Below are positions 7,645 to 14,152 of a stretch of DNA of 20,845 bases, in pieces; position 1 is the stretch's first letter; the number at the start of each line of letters is the position of its first letter. The DNA lies in IMG/VR virus record IMGVR_UViG_3300046653_000028, positions 1 through 20,845 of that record. The stretch is one strand, 5' to 3'. The notes below the pieces were generated by a model. The model had not been told where the DNA came from, made no database searches, and saw only the letters and a program-made list of their open reading frames with translations. Made by a program: the position numbers and the translations under genes. Source of the stretch: a virus.

Positions 7645-8432
7645 TTAGACCCGTTTGAGGGCCGCTGTGGCGCGGGCGTCGAAGATCCGCAGCGCTTCGC
7701 CTTCCATGAAGCCGATGGCGTCCAGCAGGCATTCATCGACCGCGATTGCGAGACCGCCCGCCATGGCAGGAAGAACCTCGTATTTGAGGCCGTGGTGACG
7801 CGTGAAGAACACCCGGCCCGCAACGACCGTCTCGACGTTCCATTGGGTTTGCATGCGGTTGAAGAGCCGCACGGCATTCCTATTTTCCGGCTCGACTTCA
7901 AACGCACGGGAGCTCTCACTCTTTGCTTCCTGCTTGCCCAGCGCAGCCTTGATCTGCTCCGGGCTGTACCCTTGCTCTTTCCACTCTCGCGCCAGTTCGG
8001 CGTCATCGAGGTCGTGGCCGCCATCCGCGTCCTCGCCTAAGAGGTAGCAGACGGCGTCACGGAGTTTTTTGCGGCGCGCCCCGCCCGCATTTCCATGTAG
8101 CCTTTCATGAGACCGGACACGGCGTAGGGCAGCGCCATCATGAAGGGGATCGCCACGTCATCGGGAATGGTAGTGCCGCCGTCGTTGGTGAAGCCGTCAA
8201 AGCCCAAGAGCACCTTGCTCGTGATATGGGTATCGACAGACTTGAGCGCGGTATTGGCCTCGGTGATGAGCGCCTCATGCGCGGTCTCGGCAATGAGATC
8301 CAGCGAGAAGCGCGCAATCAGCAGGCGCTCTTCGATAAGCCCGCCGCTAAGCGGCACAGCAATCATGCAGGGCCACAGGATCGAACGGCCCGGTTTGTCT
8401 TCGGCGAAGACGAACATTTTGGGAGATGTCAT
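7645..8432 (-). CDS. Tail assembly chaperone GT (made by -1 ribosomal frameshift)
   Basis: The frame after 8064 is open in -1 relative to gene G down to a stop at 7645, yet it has no plausible start of its own; only a GTG far inside it could serve. A shift at the heptamer A AAA AAC (8070-8064) joins 123 codons of G to 139 codons of the T part, giving a 262-residue fusion. The T part begins LRDAVCYLLGEDADGG and contains a RLFNRMQTQWNVE stretch and an acidic C-terminal half. In lambda and many siphophages, G and GT chaperone tape-measure folding and tail-tube assembly. They always lie between the tube and tape-measure genes, as here. The site and the open frame are seen directly; the fusion product is inferred. 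Confidence 0.8.
8020..8055 (-). promoter_or_regulatory. Hairpin downstream of the frameshift site
   Basis: Starting 8 bases after the heptamer, GCCGTC (8055-8050) can pair with GATGGC (8025-8020, one G-U pair). Inside it CCTC (8044-8041) pairs with GAGG (8034-8031) around a 6-base loop. The spacing fits a structure that stalls the ribosome over the slippery site. Its stability was not calculated. Confidence 0.45.
8037..8432 (-). CDS. Tail assembly chaperone G
   Basis: A 131-residue protein, MTSPKMFVFAED through NSVTPSATS, encoded between the tail tube and tape measure. It fills the position and size of the lambda gpG chaperone, which binds the tape measure before tube polymerisation. The start is the ATG at 8432, one base after the TAA of the tube gene, with no clear ribosome site, so it is probably translated by coupling. 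A longer version from 8477 would overlap the tube gene and adds a Cys/Arg-rich stretch that looks non-coding. The last 8 codons after the heptamer at 8070-8064 are read only by ribosomes that do not shift. Confidence 0.8.
   Translation of the reverse strand: MTSPKMFVFAEDKPGRSILWPCMIAVPLSGGLIEERLLIARFSLDLIAETAHEALITEANTALKSVDTHITSKVLLGFDGFTNDGGTTIPDDVAIPFMMALPYAVSGLMKGYMEMRAGRAAKNSVTPSATS
8064..8070 (-). promoter_or_regulatory. Programmed -1 frameshift slippery heptamer A AAA AAC
   Basis: In the G frame the message reads GCC GCA AAA AAC TCC, so the heptamer A AAA AAC is correctly phased (X XXY YYZ). After slippage the ribosome continues CTC CGT GAC in the T frame. The site lies 8 codons before the G stop, within the overlap of the two frames. 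Placement matches the G/GT frameshift known from lambda. Confidence 0.82.
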
Positions 8433-8433
8433 A

Positions 8434-9372
8434 TTATTGCACCGTGAGTGTGAGTTCGCCATTGCCGGTCGTGGCACGGATCAAGCCAAGATCGGCTTGG
8501 CAGAAGACCTTGCCATCAATATCGGAGAGCTTTGGCTGCTTGATCTGCGTCAGCAGGCTATCGACCTTGACGATATTGCCCGCGACGAGCCCGTGGCTGA
8601 GCGAGAGAGCGCCGAGCGTGTTCTTGACGGCACGATCCATCAGATCGAAGGTCGCAACGCTGGGATATTCGAAGGTGATCTTGCCACTCGAACTGCGCCC
8701 GGTGATATCGATGAACGCCCCGTTTGGCATATCGGAGAAGGCCACCGTGTTGCCCTGGTCGATGTCCAAGCTATTGAGCACCGGCGTGAAGCCGTGGAAG
8801 GAAAAGGTCGTATTGGCCTTGTTCACCTCGATACCCCGCAGGAAGGCTTCCTTGGCGGTGTTGATGTCCGGCATTACTGTGTCGGTTGGCTTGGCCCACA
8901 GCCCCGTGAATGAGAACTTCAGCATCGGCTTGGAATTGGCCGCGAAGGCGAGGCTCACTGTGCCGCGCCCACTGAGCAACATGAACTTCAAGCCGCCCTT
9001 GTTGAAATAGATCGCCACGCTCTTCGAAGTGGTGCGGTTAAAATTTTGGGTGGTATAGGCAACTTTGACACCCGCCGTGACGGTTTCGACAAAATCGCAG
9101 GCCTTCAGGCAGATGCCATATCCCGGAGCAGTTCCGGCGGCGCCAGCCCCCGCGAAGGGAATATCGAAGGACATCGTCATATACTTGCCGGTCCAGTCGT
9201 CGGCGTCGGCGCCAAAGTCGGCATCGGCCTTCTGGCCGTCGTCGTATTTGCCCTGGCTCGGATCGATAGAGATGTTCTTGGCCAGGATGCCGGTCGTAGT
9301 TGCCAGCGTCGGGTCAACGCCCACCGTGGTTTCGAGACCGATTTGCAAGGTGGCCTGATTGCTCAACAACAT
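8434..9372 (-). CDS. Major tail tube protein (siphophage type)
   Basis: A 312-residue protein starting MLLSNQATLQIGLETTVGVDP and ending TTGNGELTLTVQ. The N-terminal TLQIGLETTVGVDPTL pattern, the many short beta strands and the location just before the G/GT chaperones are typical of tube proteins of non-contractile tails in B3/D3112-type transposable phages. No contractile sheath gene (Mu gpL type) is present between it and gp37, so the tail is inferred to be long and non-contractile. A GGGGAA ribosome-site-like stretch lies about 9 bases before the ATG. The start codon is 3 bases past the stop of the preceding small gene. Confidence 0.82.
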   Translation of the reverse strand: MLLSNQATLQIGLETTVGVDPTLATTTGILAKNISIDPSQGKYDDGQKADADFGADADDWTGKYMTMSFDIPFAGAGAAGTAPGYGICLKACDFVETVTAGVKVAYTTQNFNRTTSKSVAIYFNKGGLKFMLLSGRGTVSLAFAANSKPMLKFSFTGLWAKPTDTVMPDINTAKEAFLRGIEVNKANTTFSFHGFTPVLNSLDIDQGNTVAFSDMPNGAFIDITGRSSSGKITFEYPSVATFDLMDRAVKNTLGALSLSHGLVAGNIVKVDSLLTQIKQPKLSDIDGKVFCQADLGLIRATTGNGELTLTVQ

Positions 9373-9375
9373 GGG

Positions 9376-9639
9376 CTATTTCCCCTTCTTGGCAGGAATA
9401 TCGGCGGCGGGTTCCGTCACCGGCTCAGTGATGGGTGCGCTCACAACTTCCACCGTCTTGGCGCGCAGCGCATCGATTGCCTTGGCGCGGTCGGCGCTCG
9501 AAAGCGCCATAAGGCGTTCGCGCTCTTTCTGCGATTGGGCAAAGACCACCACTTGCTGATCGGACGGCAGCTGTTCGATGCTGCGAAACAGCGCTCCGGC
9601 AGTGATGTGTGGTGGTGCTTCTGTCTTGTCAGTTTCCAT
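9376..9639 (-). CDS. Small hypothetical protein between gp37 and tail tube
   Basis: An 87-residue protein from the ATG at 9639; an upstream TTG at 9648, closer to a GGAG site, would give 90. The N-terminus is polar. The middle is helical and charged (IEQLPSDQQVVVFAQSQKERERLM-like, then LSSADRAKAIDALR). The tail is Pro/Ala/Glu-rich and ends in AKKGK. It holds the place of Mu gp38 but does not resemble the DUF2635 proteins usually found there. No membrane segment, Cys or metal motif is seen. A tail-completion or assembly role is only suggested by position. Confidence 0.65.
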   Translation of the reverse strand: METDKTEAPPHITAGALFRSIEQLPSDQQVVVFAQSQKERERLMALSSADRAKAIDALRAKTVEVVSAPITEPVTEPAADIPAKKGK

Positions 9640-9644
9640 CAGGC

Positions 9645-10085
9645 TCAATTCTCCACGTAATAGGGGCAGACATAGTCCGCACCCCAGATCAGAATTCCGG
9701 TTTCGAGGTCTTGGAAGGCGATACCGCCGCCGCCATAGATGACGGGCGATTGCTCGCCGGGAGGAAGCCAGCCCACGAGCGCGGCCTTCACGGCCTCGGT
9801 GACATCTTCAACGCTGTCGAGGTCGCCAATCTTACGCTGGTTCATCCGCACAAAACCGATCAACACGCTCACGGTCTTACGCGTGCGCTGGCTGACATCC
9901 ATCGTTCCCGATGTGTTGTCGCCGGGGTAGTCACCCTTGGGTAGCACATAGGCCGTGTTCGTAAATTTGAGCACGGTCGGAATGGACGGCATCAGTCCTG
10001 CGCCCAACACGTTGCGCAGGATGGGCTCATTGATGTTCACGAGCCGCGTTTTAAGCCGGTCAATGACGGCGGCAACACGCATCAT
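9645..10085 (-). CDS. Mu gp37-like tail terminator / joining protein
   Basis: A 146-residue protein beginning MMRVAAVIDRLKTRL and containing VLPKGDYPGDNTSG, RKTVSVLIGFVRMNQ and LVGWLPPGEQSPVIYGGGGI. This pattern (N-terminal helix, a Pro/Gly loop, then VxVxIGF strands and a GWxPP motif) is that of Mu gp37-type proteins that cap the tail tube or join it to the head. It starts with ATGATG, whose second codon overlaps the gpG stop, so either ATG may be used. Position directly before the tail tube supports the tail-terminator call. Confidence 0.75.
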   Translation of the reverse strand: MMRVAAVIDRLKTRLVNINEPILRNVLGAGLMPSIPTVLKFTNTAYVLPKGDYPGDNTSGTMDVSQRTRKTVSVLIGFVRMNQRKIGDLDSVEDVTEAVKAALVGWLPPGEQSPVIYGGGGIAFQDLETGILIWGADYVCPYYVEN

Positions 10086-10651
10086 GGGCGATCTCCCAAC
10101 AGGGCCGCATTCTCATGGCGCTGCGCGATGGCCACGATTTCGACAGCATTGGCTTCGCTGAGGCCAAGATAGGGTCGCGCATCGATGTGGATTTTGTGCT
10201 CTGGCACCACAACCCAGTTGGCATAGTTGGCCTTCGACTTCTTGACGAAGCCCGGTTTCAGTTCCCCGGCCTTGTTCGTGTTGCGGTAGATCTGCTGACC
10301 GCGTTCGTAGCTGGTAATGTCAGCACCGAACTGTATCGCCGCCGCATAGACGCGGTTGGAGCCCTGCTCGACACCGGCATTATTGATGACGTTGTAGGTC
10401 TCGCTCGCGAAGAGAAACCCTTTGTCATAAAGCGTCTGCCCGCCTTCGCGGATGGCGCGCTGGGATTTCTTCCAGGGAGTACCTTGCGGATCGACCTGCT
10501 CTTCAAAACGCATTTGGGCATAGCTGACCAACGAATGGCCGATAGCGTCCCACATGCGATGGGCGTAAGCGTCCCCAAAGGTCATGAGGCGCCGCGCCGC
10601 CTGTCTCAGCGGTTCGTCATCCCAGACGAGTTCAAAGGCAGCGCCGGTCAT
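10082..10651 (-). CDS. Phage virion morphogenesis protein (Mu gpG / Phage_tail_S type)
   Basis: A 189-residue protein with a helical N-terminal half and the family's recognisable stretches: RFEEQVDPQGTPWKKSQRA, TLYDKGFLFASETYNV, VYAAAIQFGA and a C-terminal IDARPYLGLSEAN segment. In Mu the gpG gene (gp31) lies between F and the protease. Here the gene sits between gp36 and gp37, which is a different order. The family is linked to head completion or tail joining. The ATG forms a TAATG overlap with the gp36 stop, so translation is probably coupled. Confidence 0.85.
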   Translation of the reverse strand: MTGAAFELVWDDEPLRQAARRLMTFGDAYAHRMWDAIGHSLVSYAQMRFEEQVDPQGTPWKKSQRAIREGGQTLYDKGFLFASETYNVINNAGVEQGSNRVYAAAIQFGADITSYERGQQIYRNTNKAGELKPGFVKKSKANYANWVVVPEHKIHIDARPYLGLSEANAVEIVAIAQRHENAALLGDRP

Positions 10652-11061
10652 TAGAAGTCACCTAAGCTGTCGCGCGTGAATTGACGCTGTGGCGAGACAA
10701 AAACCGGGGCATCATTGCCAGCAGCGGCTGGCGTCTCGGCATTCTGACCGGCGAGCGTTGATCGGCCATCGGCCACGCGGCGCAGGAAGGTGATGGCGTC
10801 CTCATAATCCTTACGCACACGCTCGGCGCAGGGATCTGTGAGGTGGTAGCGCGCAATCGCACAAGTGAGGTTCGTGAGCTGATCGGTTACCGTGATGGCG
10901 CCATTCAGCCGGGCTTCGGAATTGACCTCAGCCGTCGCATTCTCCAGTGCGCTGGACAGCACGGCATCATCGATCACATTGGCGCCGGTGCGGTCGGTGA
11001 TGCCGACCAGTTCTTCGGCGCCGTAGCGGTCGATCATGTCTTGCTTGGAGGCGTAGGCCAT
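10651..11061 (-). CDS. DUF1320 head-tail connector protein (Mu gp36)
   Basis: A 136-residue protein starting MAYASKQDMIDRYGAEELV, followed by a helical body with LTCAIARYHL and a VRKDYEDAITFLRRVADG segment. These are the hallmarks of DUF1320 (Mu gp36-type) proteins, thought to act as adaptors at the head-tail interface. The first ATG five codons upstream (11076) is less likely, since family members begin at MAYAS-like sequence. The gene is separated from gp35 by 128 bases containing two hairpins. Confidence 0.87.
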   Translation of the reverse strand: MAYASKQDMIDRYGAEELVGITDRTGANVIDDAVLSSALENATAEVNSEARLNGAITVTDQLTNLTCAIARYHLTDPCAERVRKDYEDAITFLRRVADGRSTLAGQNAETPAAAGNDAPVFVSPQRQFTRDSLGDF

Positions 11062-11085
11062 TGGGCATCCGATCAAGGCGGGGAC

Positions 11086-11168
11086 GGCGATCCTGTCCGA
11101 TCACCGCCCCCTTACGCTTTCACATGGGCGAGGGCTTTAGCCTCTGGTTCCACCGCGAACAGGCGGTG
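11086..11168 (-). other. Two hairpins in the gp35-gp36 gap
   Basis: The 128-base gap (11062-11189) holds no ORF. On the transcribed strand CACCGC/GCGGTG (11168-11163 with 11156-11151, 6-base loop) is a perfect 6-bp stem. GGTGATC/GATCGCC (11105-11099 with 11092-11086, 6-base loop) is a 7-bp stem with one G-U pair. Neither is followed by a U run, so they do not look like intrinsic terminators. They may adjust expression of downstream genes or protect RNA ends. Confidence 0.4.
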
Positions 11169-11189
11169 CGCCCTTCTTCGCTCGCGGGG

Positions 11190-11447
11190 TTATTTCTTCT
11201 CGGGCTTTTCATCACCGATCTTGTCCACAACCAGCACCACGAGCTTGGGCTCGGCGGCGAGCTGCTCGTACTGGGTATCGCTGATCTCGGACGCCAGATG
11301 GTCCACAGACTCGGCGCTGTGCTTGATACCAGCCCGGCGAAAGCCATCGACCTTTGCCCAAACACGCACTACGCGGGTGGCACCGGAAGCGGGCTTGCTC
11401 GCTTTGCTGAGCGGGCCGTCGACTTTGATGATTTCTTCTTTCGGCAT
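11190..11447 (-). CDS. Mu gp35-like (HI1506-type) capsid-block protein
   Basis: An 85-residue acidic/basic protein: MPKEEIIKVDGPLSK at the start, a central VWAKVDGFRRAGIKHS segment, a LASEISDTQYEQLAAEPKLVV stretch and a Lys/Glu-rich end. The layout (short N-terminal tail, then a small FRRAG...L...Q...L...P..V domain) matches proteins found directly after the major capsid gene in Mu and the Haemophilus FluMu prophage. Their exact function is not known to me. The ATG is preceded by GAGG at 5 bases. A hairpin lies between it and the capsid gene. Confidence 0.72.
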   Translation of the reverse strand: MPKEEIIKVDGPLSKASKPASGATRVVRVWAKVDGFRRAGIKHSAESVDHLASEISDTQYEQLAAEPKLVVLVVDKIGDEKPEKK

Positions 11448-11468
11448 ATTGTCCTCAATGGAGCCGCG

Positions 11469-11485
11469 AGGCGTGCATCACGCCT
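11469..11485 (-). other. Perfect hairpin just downstream of the capsid gene
   Basis: AGGCGTG and CACGCCT form a perfect 7-bp stem with a 3-base loop, beginning 15 bases after the gpT stop. No U run follows. A conserved RNA motif downstream of Mu-like gpT genes (Mu-gpT-DE) has been described. I recall the name and place but cannot check whether this sequence fits it. Confidence 0.5.
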
Positions 11486-11499
11486 GCGCTCAGTTTGCG

Positions 11500-12405
11500 T
11501 TAGCCGAGATACGGCACCGTAACGAGGTTGGCTTTTTTGTAGTTCGTGTTGCTGGCACCGTTGGCGAGGTTTTGCGCCTCGATGATGCTTTCCGCCGCCG
11601 CGAGGTTGGAGGGGCCAACGAACAACGTGAACTCGCTGGGCGCGATTTTGCCGCCGCCGTCTTTGGGCATGTTGAGCAGCGATTGGCGCGCCGTATTAAA
11701 GTGCGCCACATCGAGCGTCTGCTTGGAGCCCCAGCAGAGCTGCGGCAGGCTGTAGCCGACGTTGTGACGTGCATCGACGCCATAACGGAACTTCTTGTCC
11801 ATGAAGACGCGCTCATCATCGGACTTGTCCATGGCGGTGAACTGCCAGTCCTGGCGCTTCTGCAGAATGACGGGGAGCAGCGGCATACCGGTAACTGCCA
11901 AAAACCACGGATAGCTCGCGCCGCCATCGGTATTGGCAAACTGGGTTTCGACACCATTAGCGTCGAGCACCGGATGATCGGTGTCAAAGAAGTATTGGGT
12001 GTCGTAGCAGGCGGTCGTGAAGCCCGCGACGAGCAGTTGGAAGATCAGCTTGTCGTAGGAACGCCCGGTGCTGTCGGCGAACATATCGATCTTTTTGCCG
12101 TAGAGGCTGATCTTGTCATCGAGGATCGCATTGCGATCCACGCCGAAGGTCAGTTCCCAGTCCTTGTTTTTGATCGTGTAACCGGCGGCAGCAAACTCAT
12201 TGATCCTTCGGTCGCCCACCCATTCACGAACATCGGGGAGGTCGAGCAGAAAGCCGTAATCTTCCTCGGAGGTTTCCGAAGGAACCTCAGTTGCAATTTG
12301 CTGCCAGATCGATTTGGACGACGCCAATGCGCCCTGGAAGCGGGTCTGGAAGCCGACGCCAATGGCGCGAACTTGGCTACCACGGACGATATTTGGTTTT
12401 ACCAC
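11500..12405 (-). CDS. T: Major capsid protein (Mu gpT)
   Basis: A 301-residue protein, close to the roughly 305 of Mu gpT. The N-terminus VKPNIVRGSQVRAIGVGFQTRFQ-like segment, the YGFLLDLPDVREWVGDRRI segment, the KNKDWELTFGVDRNAILDDK stretch and the C-terminal LFVGPSNLAAAE... region all follow the gpT pattern. The start is placed at the GTG at 12405, because AAGGAG lies exactly 6 bases upstream; the upstream ATG-initiated extension (to 12555) is low-complexity and overlaps the cement gene. This is the shell subunit assembled on scaffold Z and trimmed or matured with protease I. Confidence 0.93.
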   Translation of the reverse strand: MVKPNIVRGSQVRAIGVGFQTRFQGALASSKSIWQQIATEVPSETSEEDYGFLLDLPDVREWVGDRRINEFAAAGYTIKNKDWELTFGVDRNAILDDKISLYGKKIDMFADSTGRSYDKLIFQLLVAGFTTACYDTQYFFDTDHPVLDANGVETQFANTDGGASYPWFLAVTGMPLLPVILQKRQDWQFTAMDKSDDERVFMDKKFRYGVDARHNVGYSLPQLCWGSKQTLDVAHFNTARQSLLNMPKDGGGKIAPSEFTLFVGPSNLAAAESIIEAQNLANGASNTNYKKANLVTVPYLG

Positions 12406-12411
12406 GTAACT

Positions 12412-12417
12412 CTCCTT
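12412..12417 (-). promoter_or_regulatory. Strong ribosome site fixing the GTG start of the capsid gene
   Basis: AAGGAG, 6 bases before the GTG at 12405. This is one of the best ribosome sites in the window, as expected for the most abundant structural protein, and it decides the start in the absence of a suitable ATG. Confidence 0.8.
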
Positions 12418-12424
12418 TTCGCGC

Positions 12425-12856
12425 TTAGGCGATGTTGCCAGCAGTGAAGTCGATCCAGACGCCGCCATCGGTCGGATCAACGCCGACGATGATGCCAGCG
12501 GGACTTCGCGTTGCGGTGCCGTTGGTCTTGGCGACGGTCTGGTCATCGACCACATAGGCGGTCTTCTTGATGTCCGCGTTGGTGATCAGATCGGTTGAGG
12601 TCGAGTTCGCGAACTTAAAGATGCCGATCTCGTATTCGCCGGCGACGGCGCCTGCAGCGCCACCGGTGTTGTCGTAGGTGTCGCGCGAGACGCCAACACC
12701 CATAAGACCGACAGCGGTAACACCAGGTTTGATATTGCCGCTCGCGTCGAGCACGACCAGCGCTCCTGCATAGAGCTTCACATTGGCGGCAAGGCCGAGG
12801 ACATCGCTGGCGCGCTTGCGCGATTGCGTCTGACGGGGTTTGGAAAGAGCTGTCAT
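12425..12856 (-). CDS. Capsid cement / decoration-type protein (DUF2190-like)
   Basis: A 143-residue Gly/Ala/Thr-rich beta protein located between protease/scaffold and the major capsid protein, the usual place for a capsid-stabilising protein. It contains LGLAANVKLYAGALVVLDASG, GLMGVGVSRDTYDN, an EYEIGIFKFANS segment and a GIIVGVDPTDGGVWIDF end. This repeated strand-turn pattern resembles cement proteins that clamp capsid hexamers. A basic N-terminus (KPRQTQSRKR) may reach between subunits. The ATG lies 6 bases after the protease stop and lacks an obvious strong ribosome site, so coupling is likely. Confidence 0.72.
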   Translation of the reverse strand: MTALSKPRQTQSRKRASDVLGLAANVKLYAGALVVLDASGNIKPGVTAVGLMGVGVSRDTYDNTGGAAGAVAGEYEIGIFKFANSTSTDLITNADIKKTAYVVDDQTVAKTNGTATRSPAGIIVGVDPTDGGVWIDFTAGNIA

Positions 12857-12862
12857 GTGCGA

Positions 12863-13447
12863 TTATTCCTCGTAACCCATGGCTTTCGCCGTGGCCTTGT
12901 AGTCTTCGGGTTTGATGTCGAGCGACGAGCAGACCGCCGCTTCCTCTTCGGAGAGACCGTTATCGGCCCCGACCTTCTTGCTCGGCGTGACCTTTCCGGG
13001 CGTCAGCACCGGAACGGCCTTGGCGATGAAGGCATCGAAGGCGGCGGGATCGCGCTTGCAAAGCGCAAGAGCGTCGGTCTTTTGCGCAGGCGTGATTTGC
13101 TGCGAGGCAAGCGCGGCTTCGATGCGCTGTTCAGCGGTCTTGGTTTCGGCGTTCCCTACCAGCTCCAAAATGCGCAGCTGCGCCGTGGTGAGGTCAGCGG
13201 ACAACGTGGCGGTATCGCTCTCGCCCGCGACCTTCAGCTTGGTGCAGATCGCGGTTGCGACGGTGTCATCGAACTTGGCGATGTCAGCGGTCAGACCAGC
13301 GGCGGCCAAGATCGAGCAGACGCCCTTTTTGGTGGAAGCCATAGCCGAGGCGTCCTGGCACATCGCTTCAATGGCGGCAGTCGCATCCGCCTCCGTCGCT
13401 GTATCGGGAAGCCCGAGCAGCTTCAGCAACTTCGTAAGATCCACCAT
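12863..13447 (-). CDS. Z: Nested scaffold protein (Mu gpZ type), internal start in the protease gene
   Basis: The ATG at 13447, in frame inside the protease gene, is preceded by AAGGAG three bases away. It opens a 194-residue product beginning MVDLTKLLKLLGLPDTATEA. This product is helical and Ala-rich, as expected of a head scaffold removed after assembly. In Mu the scaffold Z is known to be made from an internal start in gene I, and the layout here is the same. The ribosome site and ATG are seen directly; independent expression of Z is inferred. Confidence 0.75.
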   Translation of the reverse strand: MVDLTKLLKLLGLPDTATEADATAAIEAMCQDASAMASTKKGVCSILAAAGLTADIAKFDDTVATAICTKLKVAGESDTATLSADLTTAQLRILELVGNAETKTAEQRIEAALASQQITPAQKTDALALCKRDPAAFDAFIAKAVPVLTPGKVTPSKKVGADNGLSEEEAAVCSSLDIKPEDYKATAKAMGYEE

Positions 13448-13990
13448 ATTCTCCTTGGTTGGGGGGATGATCGGCTGCGCCGATGCCAGCGCCGTCATAA
13501 CCAGCGCTGGATTGTTGGTGAGGGCGGCGCGCAAAATGTCGGTGACCTGGCGCGTGTCCTTGCGGAAATTGAAAACCGGCGACAGGAACCGATACTCTTT
13601 GGAGGCGACGGCCTTGCCGCCCGCCTCAGTCCAGTCCATGCGCGCCCAGATGCCGGGCTCGCCATTGGGGCCGGATGCCTTCAGTTCCTTGATCCAGCCA
13701 GCGGCGCGCGAAGAACCACTTGTGTCAGAGCCGTGGTCATAGTCGGTTTGCATGCGCGCGAGGCGCGACTGCGATGCGGCGATAACGGCGTCAGGATTGT
13801 TGCAGGTCCAAGGCTCACGCCCATCGACGGGCGTAATCTCACCGACCGGCAGAAGCTGCACCCACTGCGGGGCTTGTCCATCGGTGACGACCAGCTCGGC
13901 ACCAAAGCAGATGGCGACTTCTAGCGCGTCGCTATGCTGTGAAGCGCAGAGCGCGACCGCAATGTCGGGTGTGATGAGACGTGAATTCAT
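12863..13990 (-). CDS. I: Phage head maturation protease (Mu gpI type)
   Basis: A 375-residue protein from the ATG at 13990 (MNSRLITPDIAV); an ATG at 14017 would add nine residues. The N-terminal half is the protease: WVQLLPVGEITPVDGR near 43-58, DYDHGSD with the likely catalytic His at 86, AAGWI near 96-100 and the YRFLSPVF motif at 133-140. The C-terminal half (from residue 182) is a helical, Ala-rich scaffold domain that can also be made separately. By analogy with Mu, the protease cleaves scaffold and itself during procapsid maturation. Both candidate start codons lie inside an inverted repeat, and neither has a good ribosome site. Confidence 0.88.
   Translation of the reverse strand: MNSRLITPDIAVALCASQHSDALEVAICFGAELVVTDGQAPQWVQLLPVGEITPVDGREPWTCNNPDAVIAASQSRLARMQTDYDHGSDTSGSSRAAGWIKELKASGPNGEPGIWARMDWTEAGGKAVASKEYRFLSPVFNFRKDTRQVTDILRAALTNNPALVMTALASAQPIIPPTKENMVDLTKLLKLLGLPDTATEADATAAIEAMCQDASAMASTKKGVCSILAAAGLTADIAKFDDTVATAICTKLKVAGESDTATLSADLTTAQLRILELVGNAETKTAEQRIEAALASQQITPAQKTDALALCKRDPAAFDAFIAKAVPVLTPGKVTPSKKVGADNGLSEEEAAVCSSLDIKPEDYKATAKAMGYEE
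13451..13456 (-). promoter_or_regulatory. Internal ribosome site for the nested scaffold
   Basis: AAGGAG, 3 bases before the ATG at 13447 inside the protease gene. It is far stronger than anything before the protease's own start codons, so the scaffold would be made in excess over the protease, as assembly requires. Confidence 0.7.
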
Positions 13991-14018
13991 GCCCGGACCA
14001 TGCACGGGGCCGGGCATG
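13988..14018 (-). promoter_or_regulatory. Perfect inverted repeat holding both protease start codons
   Basis: CATGCCCGG and CCGGGCATG form a perfect 9-bp inverted repeat (14018-14010 with 13996-13988) around a 13-base loop. One candidate protease ATG (14017-14015) lies in the 5' arm, the other (13990-13988) in the 3' arm. If the hairpin folds in the message, it would hide both starts. Confidence 0.6.
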
Positions 14019-14023
14019 CTCGG

Positions 14024-14045
14024 GCCGCTGAAAAATTTCGGCGGC
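14024..14045 (-). other. Hairpin just upstream of the protease start
   Basis: A 10-base near-perfect inverted repeat (14045-14036 with 14033-14024, one G-U pair), GCCGCCGAAA paired with TTTCAGCGGC, separated by two bases. It sits 6 bases upstream of the start-codon hairpin, so the two may stack. There is no U run on its 3' side. Confidence 0.5.
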
Positions 14046-14152
14046 AGGGTGGGGTTATGAGGGGTGGGTTAGGCCAAGGCCTTTTCGGCAGGCGGCGGGG
14101 CGCTCCGAAGCAGCCCGAACGCACCCCTCATACCCCCGATTTTGGTCCTTTG

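Noticed and set aside
7617-8024. Minus-strand ORF of 135 codons in the chaperone region
   Set aside because: The product is dominated by Arg and Ser. The T frame of the frameshift fusion, in another phase, explains the coding signal here.
10843-12447. Long plus-strand ORF of 534 codons opposite gp36, gp35 and the capsid gene
   Set aside because: It is antisense to three well-recognised genes, and its Arg/His/Gly-rich product looks like none I know. GC-rich codon use on the minus strand readily keeps this antisense frame open.
12912-13742. Plus-strand ORF of 276 codons opposite the protease/scaffold gene
   Set aside because: Antisense shadow: Ser/Ala-rich, no recognisable domain, no ribosome site, and the minus-strand gene is certain.
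14024-14045. Inverted repeat before the protease as an intrinsic terminator
   Set aside because: The U-rich stretch lies inside the stem and loop rather than after the stem, so it does not fit a rho-independent terminator in the direction of transcription.
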